A stretch of DNA of 64,000 nt from assembly GCF_036194065.1 (NCBI RefSeq), contig NZ_CP108095.1, positions 6,758,001-6,822,000 on the forward strand, written 5' to 3'. This stretch comes from Streptomyces sp. NBC_00239. GTDB taxonomy: Bacteria > Actinomycetota > Actinomycetes > Streptomycetales > Streptomycetaceae. Position numbers and translations under genes: made by a program. The notes below the pieces were generated by a model. It worked only from the letters and a program-made list of their open reading frames with translations. It was not told where the DNA came from and made no database searches. How positions within the stretch are numbered: the stretch's first letter is position 1; every line of letters starts with the position of its first letter. Shown one piece after another: positions 16,842 to 24,617 of this stretch.

Positions 16842-17155
16842 TACTTGACCTGCGTTCCGAGTGCGGAGAAGAACGCGACGATGCCGTTGGCGGCGCCCAG
16901 GCCCAGGGCGGCGCCCGCGGCTACGACGGCGCCCTTCTTGCCGTTGGCCTCGGCCTGGTGGCCGCCGCTGTGGTGGCCCCAGGCCCACACGCCGAGGGAG
17001 ACGGCGAGGGCGCCGACGACGGCGATGATGCCGAACATGTTGATCGAGTTGACGACCTTCTTCAGGACGTCGAGCCCGGGGAGGCCGCCGTCCGTTGGAG
17101 TGATTCCGGGGTCGTAGGCGAGGTAGAGGACGCGGTCTGCGAGTGAAATGGGTAT
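16841..17155 (-). CDS. DUF6112-like small two-helix membrane protein, start possibly ATA
   Basis: Two membrane helices (MFGIIAVVGALAVSLGVWAWG and GAVVAAGAALGLGAANGIVAFF) flank a short glycine/histidine loop. This matches the small DUF6112 proteins of actinomycete T4SS clusters, which resemble VirB2/TrbC subunits. The first ATG (17038) would remove a segment YDPGITPTDGGLPGLDVLKK that reads as the family's usual N-terminus. Upstream in frame there is no ATG, GTG or TTG. AAGGAG followed after seven bases by ATA (17155-17153) is the best-placed start; ATT at 17149 is another. With ATA it is 104 aa. Confidence 0.7.
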   Translation of the reverse strand: MPISLADRVLYLAYDPGITPTDGGLPGLDVLKKVVNSINMFGIIAVVGALAVSLGVWAWGHHSGGHQAEANGKKGAVVAAGAALGLGAANGIVAFFSALGTQVK

Positions 17156-17270
17156 GGCGAAGCTCCTTGCGGGCGCAGGCCTAAGGGGCCTGCGGCTGTG
17201 CGGGGAAGGGAGAGGGGCGCTCGGGGCGCGAAGAGGGGCCCGGCGCGGGCCCGCATCGGCGGGCGGCGGC

Positions 17271-18410
17271 CTAGCTGTTGAGCGCGGGGATGCGGCGGAC
17301 GGCGAGGATCTGCCAGTCGCCGACCTTCTCGATCCGCACCGGTTTCGTTGTGCGCGGTGCGTTGATCACCAGGCCGGCGCCGATGTACATGCCGACGTGC
17401 TCGGGGACGGCGGCGGTGCCGCGGGTGAAGAGCAGGTCGCCGGGCTTCAGAGTGTTCGCCGGTACGGCGTCACCCTCCTTGACCTGCGTGTACGTGGTGC
17501 GGGTGAGCTGGATACCGGACTTGGCGTAGGCCTGCTGCATGAGGCTGGAGCAGTCGCAACGGCCCATGGGGTCGGGGCCGCGCGGCGCGGTGCAGGTGCC
17601 GCCCCACTGGTAGAGGGTGCCGAGCTGGTGCATCGCCCAGTCGATCGCGGTACGGGCCTTCGGCGAGGCGTCAGCAGGGATCTTGTACCCGGCGGGGACG
17701 GTCCCTTCCGGGATGGAGCCCCAGTCGGCTCCGTCCTCGCCCGGCTTGCAGCCACCGGCACCGCCCGGAGCGGTACCCGGTTCCTGACCGGTCTGGCCTG
17801 TGCCGCCGTTCGGCAGGGTCTTGACGATGGCCTGCTGCAGGGCCCGGGCCAGCGGCTCCCACTGCGCGTACGCGTCCGGGAATCCGGAGAGCTGCACGGC
17901 CTGGGCGGCCTGGGTGATGGTCATCTGCTGCCACCCCTTGACCTCCAGCAGCCCCTTGTAGAACTTCGTGGAGGCGTAGACCGGGTCGCGGATTTGCTCG
18001 GGGGTGCCCCAGCCCTGGCTGGGCCGCTGCTGGAACAGCCCGAGGCTGTCGCGGTCGCCGTAGGTGAGGTTGCGGAGCCGGGATTCCTGGATGGCGGTGG
18101 CGAGCGCGACGACCTGTCCGCGCTCGGGCACCTTCAGGGCGATGCCGGTGGCGACGATGGTCTTCGCGTGGGGGATCTGCTCGTCGGGCAGTTCCAGACC
18201 CTCGACGCGGATCGAGCTGTCGCCGCCCTGGCCGCCGAGGATCGCCGCGACCTGCTTGGCGACCGCGGCGGCATCGACGCTGCTGCCGCCGGGAGTGCAG
18301 GCGGCGCTTCTGGAGGCGGCGCCGCTTCCGGCCGCGGCCATGGCGGCGGTGGTGGCGAGGACGAGGGGGGAGAGGCAGAGGACGCCGATGGCGGCGGCTA
18401 CGGCCTTCAA
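17271..18410 (-). CDS. Secreted NlpC/P60 peptidase with lysozyme-like domain
   Basis: TTG start; 379 aa. N-terminal signal sequence (AVAAAIGVLCLSPLVLATTAAMAAAG). Residues ~85-195 form a lysozyme/SLT-like segment with ATAIQESRLR (E109) and SLGLFQQRPS. The C-terminal NlpC/P60 domain carries DCSSL (catalytic C287) and EHVGMYIG (H338). Two-domain wall hydrolases of this kind open the peptidoglycan for the mating channel, like VirB1/TcpG. It lies at the 5' end of the transfer operon. The TTG overlaps the stop of a tiny upstream frame (TTGA). Confidence 0.9.
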   Translation of the reverse strand: MKAVAAAIGVLCLSPLVLATTAAMAAAGSGAASRSAACTPGGSSVDAAAVAKQVAAILGGQGGDSSIRVEGLELPDEQIPHAKTIVATGIALKVPERGQVVALATAIQESRLRNLTYGDRDSLGLFQQRPSQGWGTPEQIRDPVYASTKFYKGLLEVKGWQQMTITQAAQAVQLSGFPDAYAQWEPLARALQQAIVKTLPNGGTGQTGQEPGTAPGGAGGCKPGEDGADWGSIPEGTVPAGYKIPADASPKARTAIDWAMHQLGTLYQWGGTCTAPRGPDPMGRCDCSSLMQQAYAKSGIQLTRTTYTQVKEGDAVPANTLKPGDLLFTRGTAAVPEHVGMYIGAGLVINAPRTTKPVRIEKVGDWQILAVRRIPALNS

Positions 18411-18484
18411 CCCGGAGTACCTCCGCGCTCGCCGGTCAGGGCCGGCAGCCGGGGTTCAGGCAGGGGAGGGCGCAGGAATGGCAT
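18407..18484 (-). CDS. Possible 25-aa leader peptide of the transfer operon
   Basis: ATG at 18484 follows AAGGACACCGCT. The 25 codons (MPFLRPPLPEPRLPALTGERG...) end in a TGA that overlaps the TTG of the NlpC/P60 gene. The overlap and the ribosome site suggest translational coupling; a longer frame from 18682 is also open. Low certainty because of its size. Confidence 0.35.
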   Translation of the reverse strand: MPFLRPPLPEPRLPALTGERGGTPG

Positions 18485-18703
18485 AGCGGTGTCCTTGAAG
18501 TGTGTGAAGTCCCAGCCGCGCGGTGCCGTGGAGATGTGAGAAGGAGCGCGGCAGGCCGGGTGATGGGTGAGCTGTGCCTCGGGGCGTCGCTGCGAGTTGC
18601 CGCTCGCAATGACGTCCGGGCGGTCAGGTGTGCCGGGACAAGGGGGTGCCTCCGTGTGGGCATGACGGGGGAATACGGCCATCGGCGGTGTGTGTACCGG
18701 GCA

Positions 18704-18822
18704 GTTCCAAAACAGTAAGTGCCGATCCCCGGTTGACCAAGAAAAAGATGATCAAGGCTCTATTTCAAGGGTTTTCGCGGCGACCGTGGTCAACCGGGGA
18801 TCGTGCCCTACAGTTTTGGAAC
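18704..18822. repeat. 36-bp imperfect inverted repeat in the divergent control region
   Basis: Left arm 18704-18739 and right arm 18787-18822 match at 31 of 36 positions, with a 47-bp spacer. The outer ten bases (GTTCCAAAAC) and the inner sixteen (GATCCCCGGTTGACCA) are identical. The inner part shares GATCCCCGGT with the hairpin repeats at 3379, 19779 and 23597. It lies between the leftward transfer operon and the rightward methyltransferase operon, so it could be a divergent operator, a replication iteron pair or a recombination site. Confidence 0.75.
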
Positions 18823-18943
18823 TCCCCCCGCACGACCGCCCTATGGCCCTATGGCACACCTGTGTCCACATCCGGGCTGGCGGTTTTGTTGCGGCGAGCC
18901 GGAGTTCACCCTCGCCTTCCCGAACCGATATTGGGGTACCTCT

Positions 18944-19699
18944 TTGCCTTTCTCCCTGCACCAGGGCGACGCCCTCAGCGTCCTGTCCACCCTCCCGGAC
19001 AACTGCGTCGACTCCGTCATCACCGACCCGCCGTACAACTCAGGCGGGCGGACGGCGAAGGAGCGCACCTCCCGGACGGCCCGGCAGAAGTACACCTCCG
19101 CGGACGCCGGCCATGCCCTGCCGGACTTCACCGGCGAGAACATGGACCAGAGGTCTTATGGCTTCTGGCTGACGCAGATCATGACCGAAGCCCAGCGGGC
19201 GACCCGCCCCGGAGGCACGGCGCTGCTGTTCACCGACTGGCGCCAGCTGCCCATCACCACTGACGCGATCCAGGCCGCCGGCTGGACATGGCGCGGGGTG
19301 CTGGCCTGGCACAAGCCCGCCGCCCGCCCGCAAAAGGGGCGATTTACCCAAAATTGTGAGTTTATCGTCTGGGGATCCAACGGAGACATGGACGGCTCCC
19401 GGAACGAGGTCTACCTCCCGGGCCTGTACTCCGGCTCGCAGCCGACCGGCCGGAAGCGGCAGCACATCACGCAGAAGCCCGTCTCGGTGATGCGCGAGCT
19501 CGTCAAGATCAGCCCGCCGGGCGGCACCGTCCTGGACTTCTGCGCCGGCTCCGGCTCCACCGGTGTCGCAGCTCTGCTGGAGGGCCGGGACTTCATCGGC
19601 GTCGAGAAGACCAAGCACTATGCCGAGATCGCCTCCGACCGGCTCACCGAAGCCCTCCAGCAGGCCTATTCCCAGGACGACTTCGTCCTTTCCGCCTGA
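18944..19699 (+). CDS. Orphan DNA methyltransferase, beta-type order (N4/N6)
   Basis: TTG at 18944 gives MPFSLHQGDALSVLSTLPDN, the usual start of this family; earlier in-frame ATGs at 18803 and 18851 are alternatives. The catalytic DPPY is at residues 28-31 and the AdoMet motif DFCAGSGSTG at 198-207. Motif IV before motif I defines the beta class, with KPVSVMRELVK just before motif I. No endonuclease gene is adjacent, so it probably protects or epigenetically marks the element. A strong hairpin terminator follows. Confidence 0.85.
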   Translation: MPFSLHQGDALSVLSTLPDNCVDSVITDPPYNSGGRTAKERTSRTARQKYTSADAGHALPDFTGENMDQRSYGFWLTQIMTEAQRATRPGGTALLFTDWRQLPITTDAIQAAGWTWRGVLAWHKPAARPQKGRFTQNCEFIVWGSNGDMDGSRNEVYLPGLYSGSQPTGRKRQHITQKPVSVMRELVKISPPGGTVLDFCAGSGSTGVAALLEGRDFIGVEKTKHYAEIASDRLTEALQQAYSQDDFVLSA

Positions 19700-19711
19700 C
19701 CCTCACGGGCT

Positions 19712-19758
19712 CGCTGCGGGGGCAGGAGGCGATATCTCGCCTTTCTGTCCCCGCAGCG
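19712..19758 (+). terminator. Terminator after the methyltransferase gene
   Basis: A 14-pair stem (CGCTGCGGGGGCAG with CTGTCCCCGCAGCG, one G-U) encloses a loop that itself pairs GGCGA with TCGCC. It lies 13 bp after the stop codon. Confidence 0.75.
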
Positions 19759-19778
19759 CGGGGGCTTTGTAGCACGTG

Positions 19779-19803
19779 ATCCCCGGTCAGCCAAACCGGG
19801 GAA
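19779..19803 (+). repeat. Hairpin repeat copy B upstream of DUF4913 operon
   Basis: CCCCGGT and ACCGGGG arms with loop CAGCCAA, matching copies A and C. It ends 74 bp before the GTG at 19878 and follows the methyltransferase terminator, so it sits in promoter position for the next operon. Confidence 0.8.
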
Positions 19804-19877
19804 TGTGTGGATGGTTGAACTCCTGCCCTTCTTTCGAATTCCGACGTGCCGCATGCGGCTGCAAGGAGAGACCTTTC

Positions 19878-20519
19878 GTGCTCGAACCCATAGACGGCCC
19901 CGACGGCCAGCCGATGGATCCGATCCGCGTTCCCGAAGCCGACCTGGAGAGCATCGAGGCCAGCGTCCGCAAGCTCCTGGACCAGTCGGCCCAGCAGGCC
20001 CGGCAGCTCGACAGCCTGGCCGCCGCACCCGACCCGATGCCCTTCGCCGGCTTCTCCATGCCGGGCCTTCCCGGCATGCCCGCCCCCGCGCTGCCGCCCG
20101 ACCCGAAGCCGATCCTGGAACTGGACGGCGAGGAACGGGAGAACGAACTCGACTCGCTGACCGACTGGGTGGAGGACTTCCTCATGCCGGTCTACGGCGC
20201 GGAGATCACCACCGCCGCGCCGTGGTGCGAACAATGGCAGGAACACCTCGACGTCGTGGCCTGGCTGCACGCCCTGTGGATGGCCTACCAGCAGCACAAG
20301 GACCCCGAGGCCGGGCCCAGCGGCATGTTCGTGTGGCACCGGGACTTCCTCACCCACGCGATGGCGGCCATCCGCTCGGCCGGTGGACCGCTCTCGGCCT
20401 GCCAGACCGACCCCGACCGCCCCGCGCACCGCCTGCTGCGAGGCCCCGGCCGATCCACCCGCCCAGCTTCCTCCGCAGCCGAGGTAGAAGCGGGCCACGC
20501 CTTCGAGGCGGCTTCGTGA
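19878..20519 (+). CDS. DUF4913 family protein
   Basis: GTG at 19878 after AAGGAG with an 8-base gap; 213 aa. Residues ~95-190 carry the DUF4913 pattern: LTDWVEDFLMPVYG, APWCEQWQEHLDVVAWLHALWMAYQQH, then MFVWHRDFLTHAMAAI. The family is common on Streptomyces plasmids and has no defined biochemical role. The preceding ~90 residues are helical and proline-rich. First gene of the operon governed by hairpin copy B. Confidence 0.8.
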   Translation: MLEPIDGPDGQPMDPIRVPEADLESIEASVRKLLDQSAQQARQLDSLAAAPDPMPFAGFSMPGLPGMPAPALPPDPKPILELDGEERENELDSLTDWVEDFLMPVYGAEITTAAPWCEQWQEHLDVVAWLHALWMAYQQHKDPEAGPSGMFVWHRDFLTHAMAAIRSAGGPLSACQTDPDRPAHRLLRGPGRSTRPASSAAEVEAGHAFEAAS

Positions 20520-21001
20520 GCGGCAACGACCAACCCGCATTCGGACTGACCTTCGACCCCCGTGCCTTGACCGACCTCCTCCAGGCACCCAGCGACATCC
20601 GCGACCTCGCGCTCGTCAAGCTCCAGGACGTCGTCAACGCCAACCTGTTCGGCGGGAAGCTCACCCACGAACTCGACGGGCTCCGCAAGGTCTACGTCGA
20701 CTCCCGCTCGGCCTGGCGCATCGTCTACGCCACACGCCGAGCCCCCGAAGGATCCGCGTTCCACAACGAGATCCACGTCGTCGCGGTCAGGCCCCGTGAA
20801 CAGAGCGACGTCTACCGCACCGCCGCCGCCCGCCTGGGGATCAAACGTAGGCCGGTCGACGCCCTCACCCATGCGGCCAGGGGCCGGTCTCCCCAGCTCG
20901 GCACCACTCGCACCATCCCCAAGCCCGGACCCCAGACCTACGTGGTCCCCGGACTTCCCCAGCCCGCCCTTCCCCTCAGCCCGAAAGGCCCCTCCCGTTG
21001 A
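20516..21001 (+). CDS. RelE/ParE-like toxin-fold protein
   Basis: GTG overlaps the preceding TGA (GTGA); 161 aa. Residues ~20-105 follow the RelE/ParE pattern: a helix pair (DIRDLALVKLQDVVNANL), then LTHELDGLRKVYVDSRSAWRIVYATRR and NEIHVVAVRPREQSDVYRTAAARLG. The extra basic, proline-rich C-terminus is unusual for a toxin. No obvious antitoxin gene adjoins it, so it may be a repurposed or orphan RNase-like domain. Confidence 0.6.
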   Translation: MSGNDQPAFGLTFDPRALTDLLQAPSDIRDLALVKLQDVVNANLFGGKLTHELDGLRKVYVDSRSAWRIVYATRRAPEGSAFHNEIHVVAVRPREQSDVYRTAAARLGIKRRPVDALTHAARGRSPQLGTTRTIPKPGPQTYVVPGLPQPALPLSPKGPSR

Positions 21002-21612
21002 TGCCCTTCCCCAATTTCATCGATAGCTTCGCCACCAACATCACCGGTGCCACACCGCCTGAGACAAACCCCCAGCACCGGGCCCTTTTGGACGCCTTCA
21101 TCGATGTCCAGAACTGCGACCGGCGTCTGCTGACCGACCTTGCCACCGCGATCGAGGCCGGTAAGGGAACCGCCCAGCAGCTGGAGGCATGTGCCGATGC
21201 CCTGATCGAGCGCTTCATCGCCGGGTACGAGCTGTCCCTGCTCCTGTCCACCGACTGCTGCTGCGCGCAGGACGCCGAGCCCTGCGCGCCGTGCGGTCTG
21301 GAACAGGGCGAGGAGTGCTGCCAGGACCCGGAACTGCCGGACAGCCTGCTCGAAGCCTGCCTCGGAGTGTTCGCCCAGCTCGGTGACCCGTACGCTGTGG
21401 CCTCCGCCGACCTCGTCGATGCCCTTCGAGACCTGCCCGGCGTCGCCGGGAAGGACTGGCGATACAACGATCTCACCCAGGCCCGCCTCGCCCAGCTTCT
21501 GGCCCCGTACGGCATACGGACCCGCGACATCACCCTGCCGGACGGCCGCCGCCGCAAGTCATACAGCCGCGAAGCCCTCCTGGCCGCCACGGGCGTGTGC
21601 ACCAGCTGCTGA
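21001..21612 (+). CDS. Unknown protein with DUF3631-like end and cysteine cluster
   Basis: ATG at 21001; 203 aa. The last 50 residues (WRYNDLTQARLAQLLAPYGIRTRDITLPDGRRRKSYSREALLAA) resemble the C-terminal winged-helix end of DUF3631 replication/primase-type proteins. A cluster of eight cysteines between residues ~82 and 103 (DCCCAQDAEPCAPC... ECC) could bind metal. The N-terminal part is helical. It starts on the base that ends the RelE-like gene. Confidence 0.6.
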   Translation: MPFPNFIDSFATNITGATPPETNPQHRALLDAFIDVQNCDRRLLTDLATAIEAGKGTAQQLEACADALIERFIAGYELSLLLSTDCCCAQDAEPCAPCGLEQGEECCQDPELPDSLLEACLGVFAQLGDPYAVASADLVDALRDLPGVAGKDWRYNDLTQARLAQLLAPYGIRTRDITLPDGRRRKSYSREALLAATGVCTSC

Positions 21613-22157
21613 ACTCCGCCGGCGACACCTACGTCCGGACTGCAACCTTGGCGGACTTGCCGCTCATCGAGACACTCCACCGCAGCTGCTCCGAGCAGGC
21701 CCTACACCGCCGCTGGGGCAGAACGAGGATCACCCGCCGCGACATCGAGCGCCTCCTGAACCACTCCCGCTGCTGGATCGCCCTCCATGCCACCGACGCG
21801 GTCATCGCCCTCGCTTCGACTGGACCGATCAGCCGAGAGCCGGGCGTCTTCGACCTCGGCCTGCAGGTCGCCGACGCCCACCAGCGCCGAGGTATCGGCC
21901 TGGCCCTCGCCCGGCACGCCGCCGCCCACGCCCATTCCCGCGGTGCGCACACCCTGGCCGTTTACACGCAGGCGTCGAACCAGCCCATGCTCGGTCTGCT
22001 CCGACGGCTCGGCCACGTCACCGCATCCCGGGACGCCCCCCACCTCGACGTCCGCCTGTCGCTGTCCGCGGCAGGCGCGATCCCGCCCCGCACCGCACGC
22101 CCAGGAGGCTCTCCTGCCGTCCATCACACCCCCGATGAAGGCCCTGACCAGCCTTGA
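21597..22157 (+). CDS. GNAT family N-acetyltransferase
   Basis: GTG start within the end of the previous gene; 186 aa. The acetyl-CoA loop QRRGIG is at residues 96-101, preceded by the strand VFDLGLQVADAH and followed by ALARHAAAHAHSRGAHTLAVYTQASNQPMLGLLRRLGHV, the classic C-terminal GNAT layout. The substrate cannot be read from sequence. The gene overlaps its neighbours on both sides. Confidence 0.75.
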   Translation: MHQLLNSAGDTYVRTATLADLPLIETLHRSCSEQALHRRWGRTRITRRDIERLLNHSRCWIALHATDAVIALASTGPISREPGVFDLGLQVADAHQRRGIGLALARHAAAHAHSRGAHTLAVYTQASNQPMLGLLRRLGHVTASRDAPHLDVRLSLSAAGAIPPRTARPGGSPAVHHTPDEGPDQP

Positions 22158-22803
22158 CCACCGCGTCGAGGTAGCCGTCGGATACAGCGTCGACCTCCTG
22201 TGGGCGCACCACGACCGCGGGCTGCTCGACGGGCCGCTCACCCACCTCGCCGAAGCCCACCGCGCCCTCTCGAACGCGGAGCGCGATGTGACCTTCTACC
22301 GGGTACTCCTCCAACGTCTGGCCTCGGGCGAACTGCAAGTCGACCAGCATCTGTTCGCGCGCATCGACCGGACCGTGACCCAGCTCAAGGACGCCGTCGC
22401 CATACGCGATACCCGGCAAGCCGAGGCACTCGCCGGACTCGAATCGCTGGAGGCCGCGGCCCCGGTGCGCATCACGGCGGAGGGCAAAGACCTGCTCGCA
22501 CACGAATTTGCTGCACTCCTGGCCATCAGCCAGGGCGCGCGGCTCCACCAGCACCTACAAACCGGGCGGATGTCCGTCGTCACGGCCTCCGGCGTACGGG
22601 TCGCCCATCCGCTCTACCAGCGCCTGGAGGAAGCCCACTTGGTGGCCCGTGACACCTCACACCCCCTCCACGCCGGACAGCCCATCTCCCTCACGGACGC
22701 CGGGCGCACGACGCTCACCGGCACCAGCCGCCCTCCCGCCGCGACGCCAACGTCCGCACCCCGGGTCGGCTCCTGGCCAGCGACCTCCGGGCGGTCGCGC
22801 TGA
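22114..22803 (+). CDS. Helical protein with C-terminal winged-helix-like part, CTG start likely
   Basis: AGGAGG (22103-22108) is followed after five bases by CTG at 22114. An in-frame ATG at 22135 has no ribosome site. 229 aa from CTG. The N-terminal half is helical (RALSNAERDVTFYRVLLQRLASG; VTQLKDAVAIRDTRQAEALAGLESLEAA) with the AVxRDxxxAxxLxxL signature shared by the proteins at 23719 and 24618. The C-terminal half (MSVVTASGVRVAHPLYQRLEEAHLV ... ISLTDAGRTTL) resembles a winged helix of marR/HxlR type. Confidence 0.65.
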   Translation: MPSITPPMKALTSLDHRVEVAVGYSVDLLWAHHDRGLLDGPLTHLAEAHRALSNAERDVTFYRVLLQRLASGELQVDQHLFARIDRTVTQLKDAVAIRDTRQAEALAGLESLEAAAPVRITAEGKDLLAHEFAALLAISQGARLHQHLQTGRMSVVTASGVRVAHPLYQRLEEAHLVARDTSHPLHAGQPISLTDAGRTTLTGTSRPPAATPTSAPRVGSWPATSGRSR

Positions 22804-22857
22804 CCGAACGAACCACTCCACCCCACCCCACCCCACTTCGGCACCGAAATGAGTTGA

Positions 22858-23568
22858 ATGCCGCAAAGCTACCGGCCTGATTTCCGGCTCGACGGCTTCG
22901 AGCCCGTCAACGAAGTCGTCGAGGAGGCGTTCTGGCACCACCTCGACTCGGACCACGACTCGATGACCGCGCTGGCCACCCACCACAGCCCCAATGGCCG
23001 TCACAGCTTCTACGTCATCCACAACGGCGCCGTCACCTGGGGCATCCCCGGCGAACCCCAGCTCATCGCCCTGCGCATCGAACGAGACCACGCGGCGCAG
23101 GTGTTCAGCTTCGAACACGCCGAGCTGCCGCTCGCGGCGATGGCCCAGTCCTGGCTCATCAAGCGCGGCTGCCCCGCCGAGGCCATCGCCCTGCCGCCGA
23201 ACATGGGCACGACAGCCGCCGACACCACCACCGTGGCCCTGCAACAGCGGCTCATGGGCGACGGAGACCACTACGCGCTGCTCCACAGCTACACCGACGA
23301 CACCTCGCGCAAGCCAGAGACCACCGTGCTCCTGCGCGCCCTGGATGAAAGAGCGGTGAAGCCGTTCCGAGTCCTGGTGGAGCAAGCCGACCTGGAAACC
23401 TTCACCCACACCCTGCGCGAAGGCGCGTTCGAGAGCCTTGAGGCCGCCGTCGGCTGGATGGACGACCGCTCCACTCCGCTGCCGCCACCCGCACCGTCCA
23501 CGGTGCGTACCGCCGTGCCGACCGCCCTCCCGAGCACCTCGCCGAAGGCCCCCGGTCGAACCCGCTGA
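22858..23568 (+). CDS. Unknown element protein, 236 aa
   Basis: ATG at 22858. An alpha/beta protein with DSMTALATHHSPNGRHSFYVIHNGAVTWGIPGEPQLIALRIERDHAAQVFSFEHAELPLAAMAQSWL. It carries a proline-rich end with repeated TALPSTSP-like elements. No catalytic set is visible. A short low-complexity CCCCA tract precedes it. Last gene before hairpin copy C. Confidence 0.65.
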   Translation: MPQSYRPDFRLDGFEPVNEVVEEAFWHHLDSDHDSMTALATHHSPNGRHSFYVIHNGAVTWGIPGEPQLIALRIERDHAAQVFSFEHAELPLAAMAQSWLIKRGCPAEAIALPPNMGTTAADTTTVALQQRLMGDGDHYALLHSYTDDTSRKPETTVLLRALDERAVKPFRVLVEQADLETFTHTLREGAFESLEAAVGWMDDRSTPLPPPAPSTVRTAVPTALPSTSPKAPGRTR

Positions 23569-23596
23569 TGCCGCTGGCCCGGGAAGTTAGCAGCAC

Positions 23597-23621
23597 ATCC
23601 CCGGTCAGCCAAACCGGGGAT
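23597..23621 (+). repeat. Hairpin repeat copy C upstream of 23719 operon
   Basis: The same CCCCGGT/ACCGGGG hairpin as copies A and B. Together with the following TTCTCC it matches copy A over about 30 bp. It ends 98 bp before the ATG at 23719. Confidence 0.8.
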
Positions 23622-23718
23622 TCTCCGGACCCTTGTAACAAGCCCACCACGCACGACCGGGCCACCCTGACACCCTTCCGGCCTTGGCCGCCCCATGCCC
23701 TTTGGAGAGGAGTTCGCC

Positions 23719-24171
23719 ATGCCCGAAGAACTCGACGACGTGCTCGGCGTCTTCGCCCAGCAGATCGAATCCCGCTTCCAGATGCCTCTGCAGCAGCTGC
23801 GCCACGCGGTGACGGCGGCCCCGCAGGCGAGCCCCGAGGCGACGACCACGATCCGGTGGTACGGGCTCCTCGAAGAAGCTCAAGGAGCCCTGTCCGCCGC
23901 CGAGGACCACCTCCTCGCCGCCTTGGACCGGGCTCCCGCCGGCGAGCTCGAAGACCCGGTGATGGCGCTCGCCGACCGCGTGAACACCCTGGTCGCCGTA
24001 CGCGACGGCCGAGCCATGGTCGTCCGCCACCTCCTCGACGACAACGCCCCGGGCAACCGCACACCAGGGCCTTGGCGCGGCGCCGCCCGCACCGGGCCCG
24101 CCATCGCGACCACCCCCGTACCCCGGCCTGCCGTAGTGCCCGCCGTACCTGTCAGGGGAGGTGTGCGATGA
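23719..24171 (+). CDS. Small helical element protein, 150 aa
   Basis: ATG at 23719 with GGAGAGGAG upstream. Helical: LDDVLGVFAQQIESRFQMPLQQLRHAV, YGLLEEAQGALSAAEDHLLAALD, and DPVMALADRVNTLVAVRDGRAMVVRHLLDD. The last segment shares the AVRD helix with the proteins at 22114 and 24618. The tail is Pro/Ala-rich. First gene after hairpin copy C; its stop overlaps the next ATG by 4 bp. Confidence 0.7.
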   Translation: MPEELDDVLGVFAQQIESRFQMPLQQLRHAVTAAPQASPEATTTIRWYGLLEEAQGALSAAEDHLLAALDRAPAGELEDPVMALADRVNTLVAVRDGRAMVVRHLLDDNAPGNRTPGPWRGAARTGPAIATTPVPRPAVVPAVPVRGGVR

Positions 24172-24617
24172 GCACCCCCACGAAGCCGTCCAGCCAGGAC
24201 GCGCACCTCGAAGAGGTCTTCGCTACTCCGGTAGCGCAGCTCTACGCCGCCGCGGCTGCCGGTACTGCCACGCCCGCCGCGCAACGCGCCCTGGAGCTGC
24301 GCTCATTCTTGGCCTTGGCCGAAGAGCAGGTTGCCCGCGTCCGGGACCGCGTCCACCGGTACACCGCCCCGGACGCCGACATGGGCACGCTGTCCGCCTC
24401 CGAGCTCCGCTTCGATTCGCAGTGGATGGACGCAGCCCTCTCCGCTCGCGCCCAGTACGTCACAGCCCTGCGTGAACTTCTTCGCGCCATGCCACCGCCG
24501 GGTACCGCGCGCCACGGACCGCCGAAGTTGGACCAGCTATGGGCCACCACCCGACCCGCCGCCGGAGTCTCACCTGTCGGGGCGCGCCCGGCGGCGCAGA
24601 GCGCGAGAGGCCGCTGA
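24168..24617 (+). CDS. Small helical element protein, 149 aa
   Basis: ATG overlaps the upstream TGA. Helices AHLEEVFATPVAQLYAAAAAG, ALELRSFLALAEEQVARVRDRVHRY and FDSQWMDAALSARAQYVTALRELLRAMP are predicted. The tail is disordered. Similar in plan to its neighbours, suggesting tandem duplication and divergence. No function known. Confidence 0.7.
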   Translation: MSTPTKPSSQDAHLEEVFATPVAQLYAAAAAGTATPAAQRALELRSFLALAEEQVARVRDRVHRYTAPDADMGTLSASELRFDSQWMDAALSARAQYVTALRELLRAMPPPGTARHGPPKLDQLWATTRPAAGVSPVGARPAAQSARGR

